Assembly: GCA_035426385.1 (NCBI GenBank) | Contig: DAOLZQ010000005.1 | Coordinates: forward strand, 18,327 to 82,326 | DNA: 64,000 nt | Reading direction: 5' to 3' | Source: Parvibacillus sp035426385 | Lineage (GTDB): Bacteria > Bacteroidota > Bacteroidia > Chitinophagales > Saprospiraceae | Part shown: in pieces, positions 63,327 through 64,000 of the stretch | Layout of the letters: the number at the start of each line of letters is the position of its first letter | How positions within the stretch are numbered: position 1 is the stretch's first letter | Position numbers and translations under genes: made by a program | The notes under the pieces: model-generated | The model's input: the letters and a program-made list of their open reading frames with translations, nothing else | Told to the model about the DNA's origin: nothing | The model's database searches: none

Positions 63327-63806
63327 ATGAAATTTAAGATCGGAGTAATAGATCATGCGATAGAAAAGGAAACAGCGCACGAGAAGAACAGCATGGAGAT
63401 ATTGGATCAGATGGGCGCTGAGCAGCCGGCGCTGGCCGCTTATCTCGCTCAGGAAAATTTCAGTTTACTTACTGAAGAAGAGCACGATTATCTGATCTTT
63501 CTGGTCACCGTCATTTATCGCCTGTACGCCGCAAAATTTCCCAACTTACCCATGATCGATGAAGATCTGCTTGATGAGGTCGAGGAAATCAACTGGGACA
63601 AAATGGCTGCAGTCACAGAGAAGAAATTCAATAAGCGGATAGACGCTTTCTTTACTGATTTTGAAGAGGAGGATTTACTGGCCTTCGTCGAGGATGCACT
63701 CACCGAAGATGAGATAGGCCTGGTCACGAAAGAAGGACGTGAGCCGATCTTCATCGCCGCCAAGACAGTCATTGATGCCTTTGAAAGACTGGCGGAGGAG
63801 GGGTAG
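63327..63806 (+). CDS. Small acidic protein of unknown function
   Basis: A 159-residue soluble protein rich in Asp and Glu (FFTDFEEEDLLAFVEDALTED) and without signal or membrane segment. Helical throughout; no known domain recognised. It probably belongs to an uncharacterised Bacteroidota family, since the N-terminal MKFKIGVIDHAIEKE and central EEINWDKMAAVTEKKF look structured rather than random. Divergent from the TPR lipoprotein. Confidence 0.72.
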   Translation: MKFKIGVIDHAIEKETAHEKNSMEILDQMGAEQPALAAYLAQENFSLLTEEEHDYLIFLVTVIYRLYAAKFPNLPMIDEDLLDEVEEINWDKMAAVTEKKFNKRIDAFFTDFEEEDLLAFVEDALTEDEIGLVTKEGREPIFIAAKTVIDAFERLAEEG

Positions 63807-64000
63807 TGCTAAGGAGGTAGCCAGGTGATTGATGAACTATAAGTTGTAAACTTACCTCATTTGGAGTTAAGTAATTAGATTTTCTCACTGGTCTATTATT
63901 GATCTTTGCTCCCCTGAGAGCTAATTATATTTTTTCGTCATGTGGTAATGCGAAAATAAGTTTTCAGCTCTTTTTCCTTTGATTTTTCGTTATGCTACGC

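Overview
This window reads as a chromosomal segment of a member of the Bacteroidota, probably a Saprospiria-like lineage, though the lineage is inference. The evidence is: a full-length sprA gene for the type IX secretion system (T9SS) translocon directly downstream of ruvA, an order familiar from flavobacteria; a C-terminal T9SS sorting domain on a DUF4331 protein; two TonB-dependent receptors; a PorE-like OmpA protein; many lipoproteins; and -7 promoter boxes of the Bacteroidota form TAnnTTTG. No phage, insertion sequence, CRISPR array, rRNA or tRNA was seen. There are two 100-N assembly gaps, at 11638-11737 and 47220-47319.

Layout. 1-11637 (minus strand) is a signalling and cell-surface block: a TPR sensor kinase cut by the first gap, a LytTR response regulator, an outer-membrane beta-barrel protein and a giant secreted protein of at least 2565 residues that runs off the left edge. 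Paired direct repeats with an exact 21-bp period, the geometry expected of LytTR sites, lie just upstream of a good promoter for the barrel gene and again beside the kinase-side gap. 12001-20369 (plus) holds two tandem DUF4331 proteins, a TPR lipoprotein, a HupE/UreJ-like membrane protein and a TonB-dependent receptor with a histidine-rich plug; this looks like an uptake or processing cluster of unknown substrate. 20575-22797 holds a secreted alpha/beta hydrolase and an ECF sigma/anti-sigma pair.

23070-31242 (minus) is ruvA followed by sprA. 31532-39672 holds a small conserved protein, an M1 aminopeptidase/TPR operon, a SatD-like regulator translationally coupled to a DUF3307 membrane protein and flanked by ATCG-type operator motifs, a decayed DUF3024 gene and an NTF2-like lipoprotein. 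39757-50601 is mostly housekeeping: ComM-like ATPase, amino-acid permease, SDR, a potassium channel with a zinc ribbon, YgjP-like metallopeptidase, Nfu-type Fe-S scaffold, class A penicillin-binding protein and a thioredoxin-like protein. 50787-55858 carries the second TonB receptor, a small periplasmic protein and the PorE-like protein. 56226-63204 (minus) is a compact run: TPR lipoprotein, DUF2723 membrane protein, rpiB, M28 peptidase and tsaB. A small acidic protein (63327-63806) lies divergently.

Several intergenic stretches consist of 7-bp repeat units in strict phase (44350-44384, around 47041-47420, 55859-56230), plus GC-rich hairpin-bearing elements (43961-44145, 45395-45612). The most interesting leads are the LytTR-site module driving the barrel/giant pair, the DUF4331/HupE/TonB cluster, the SatD operator array and the heptamer arrays.
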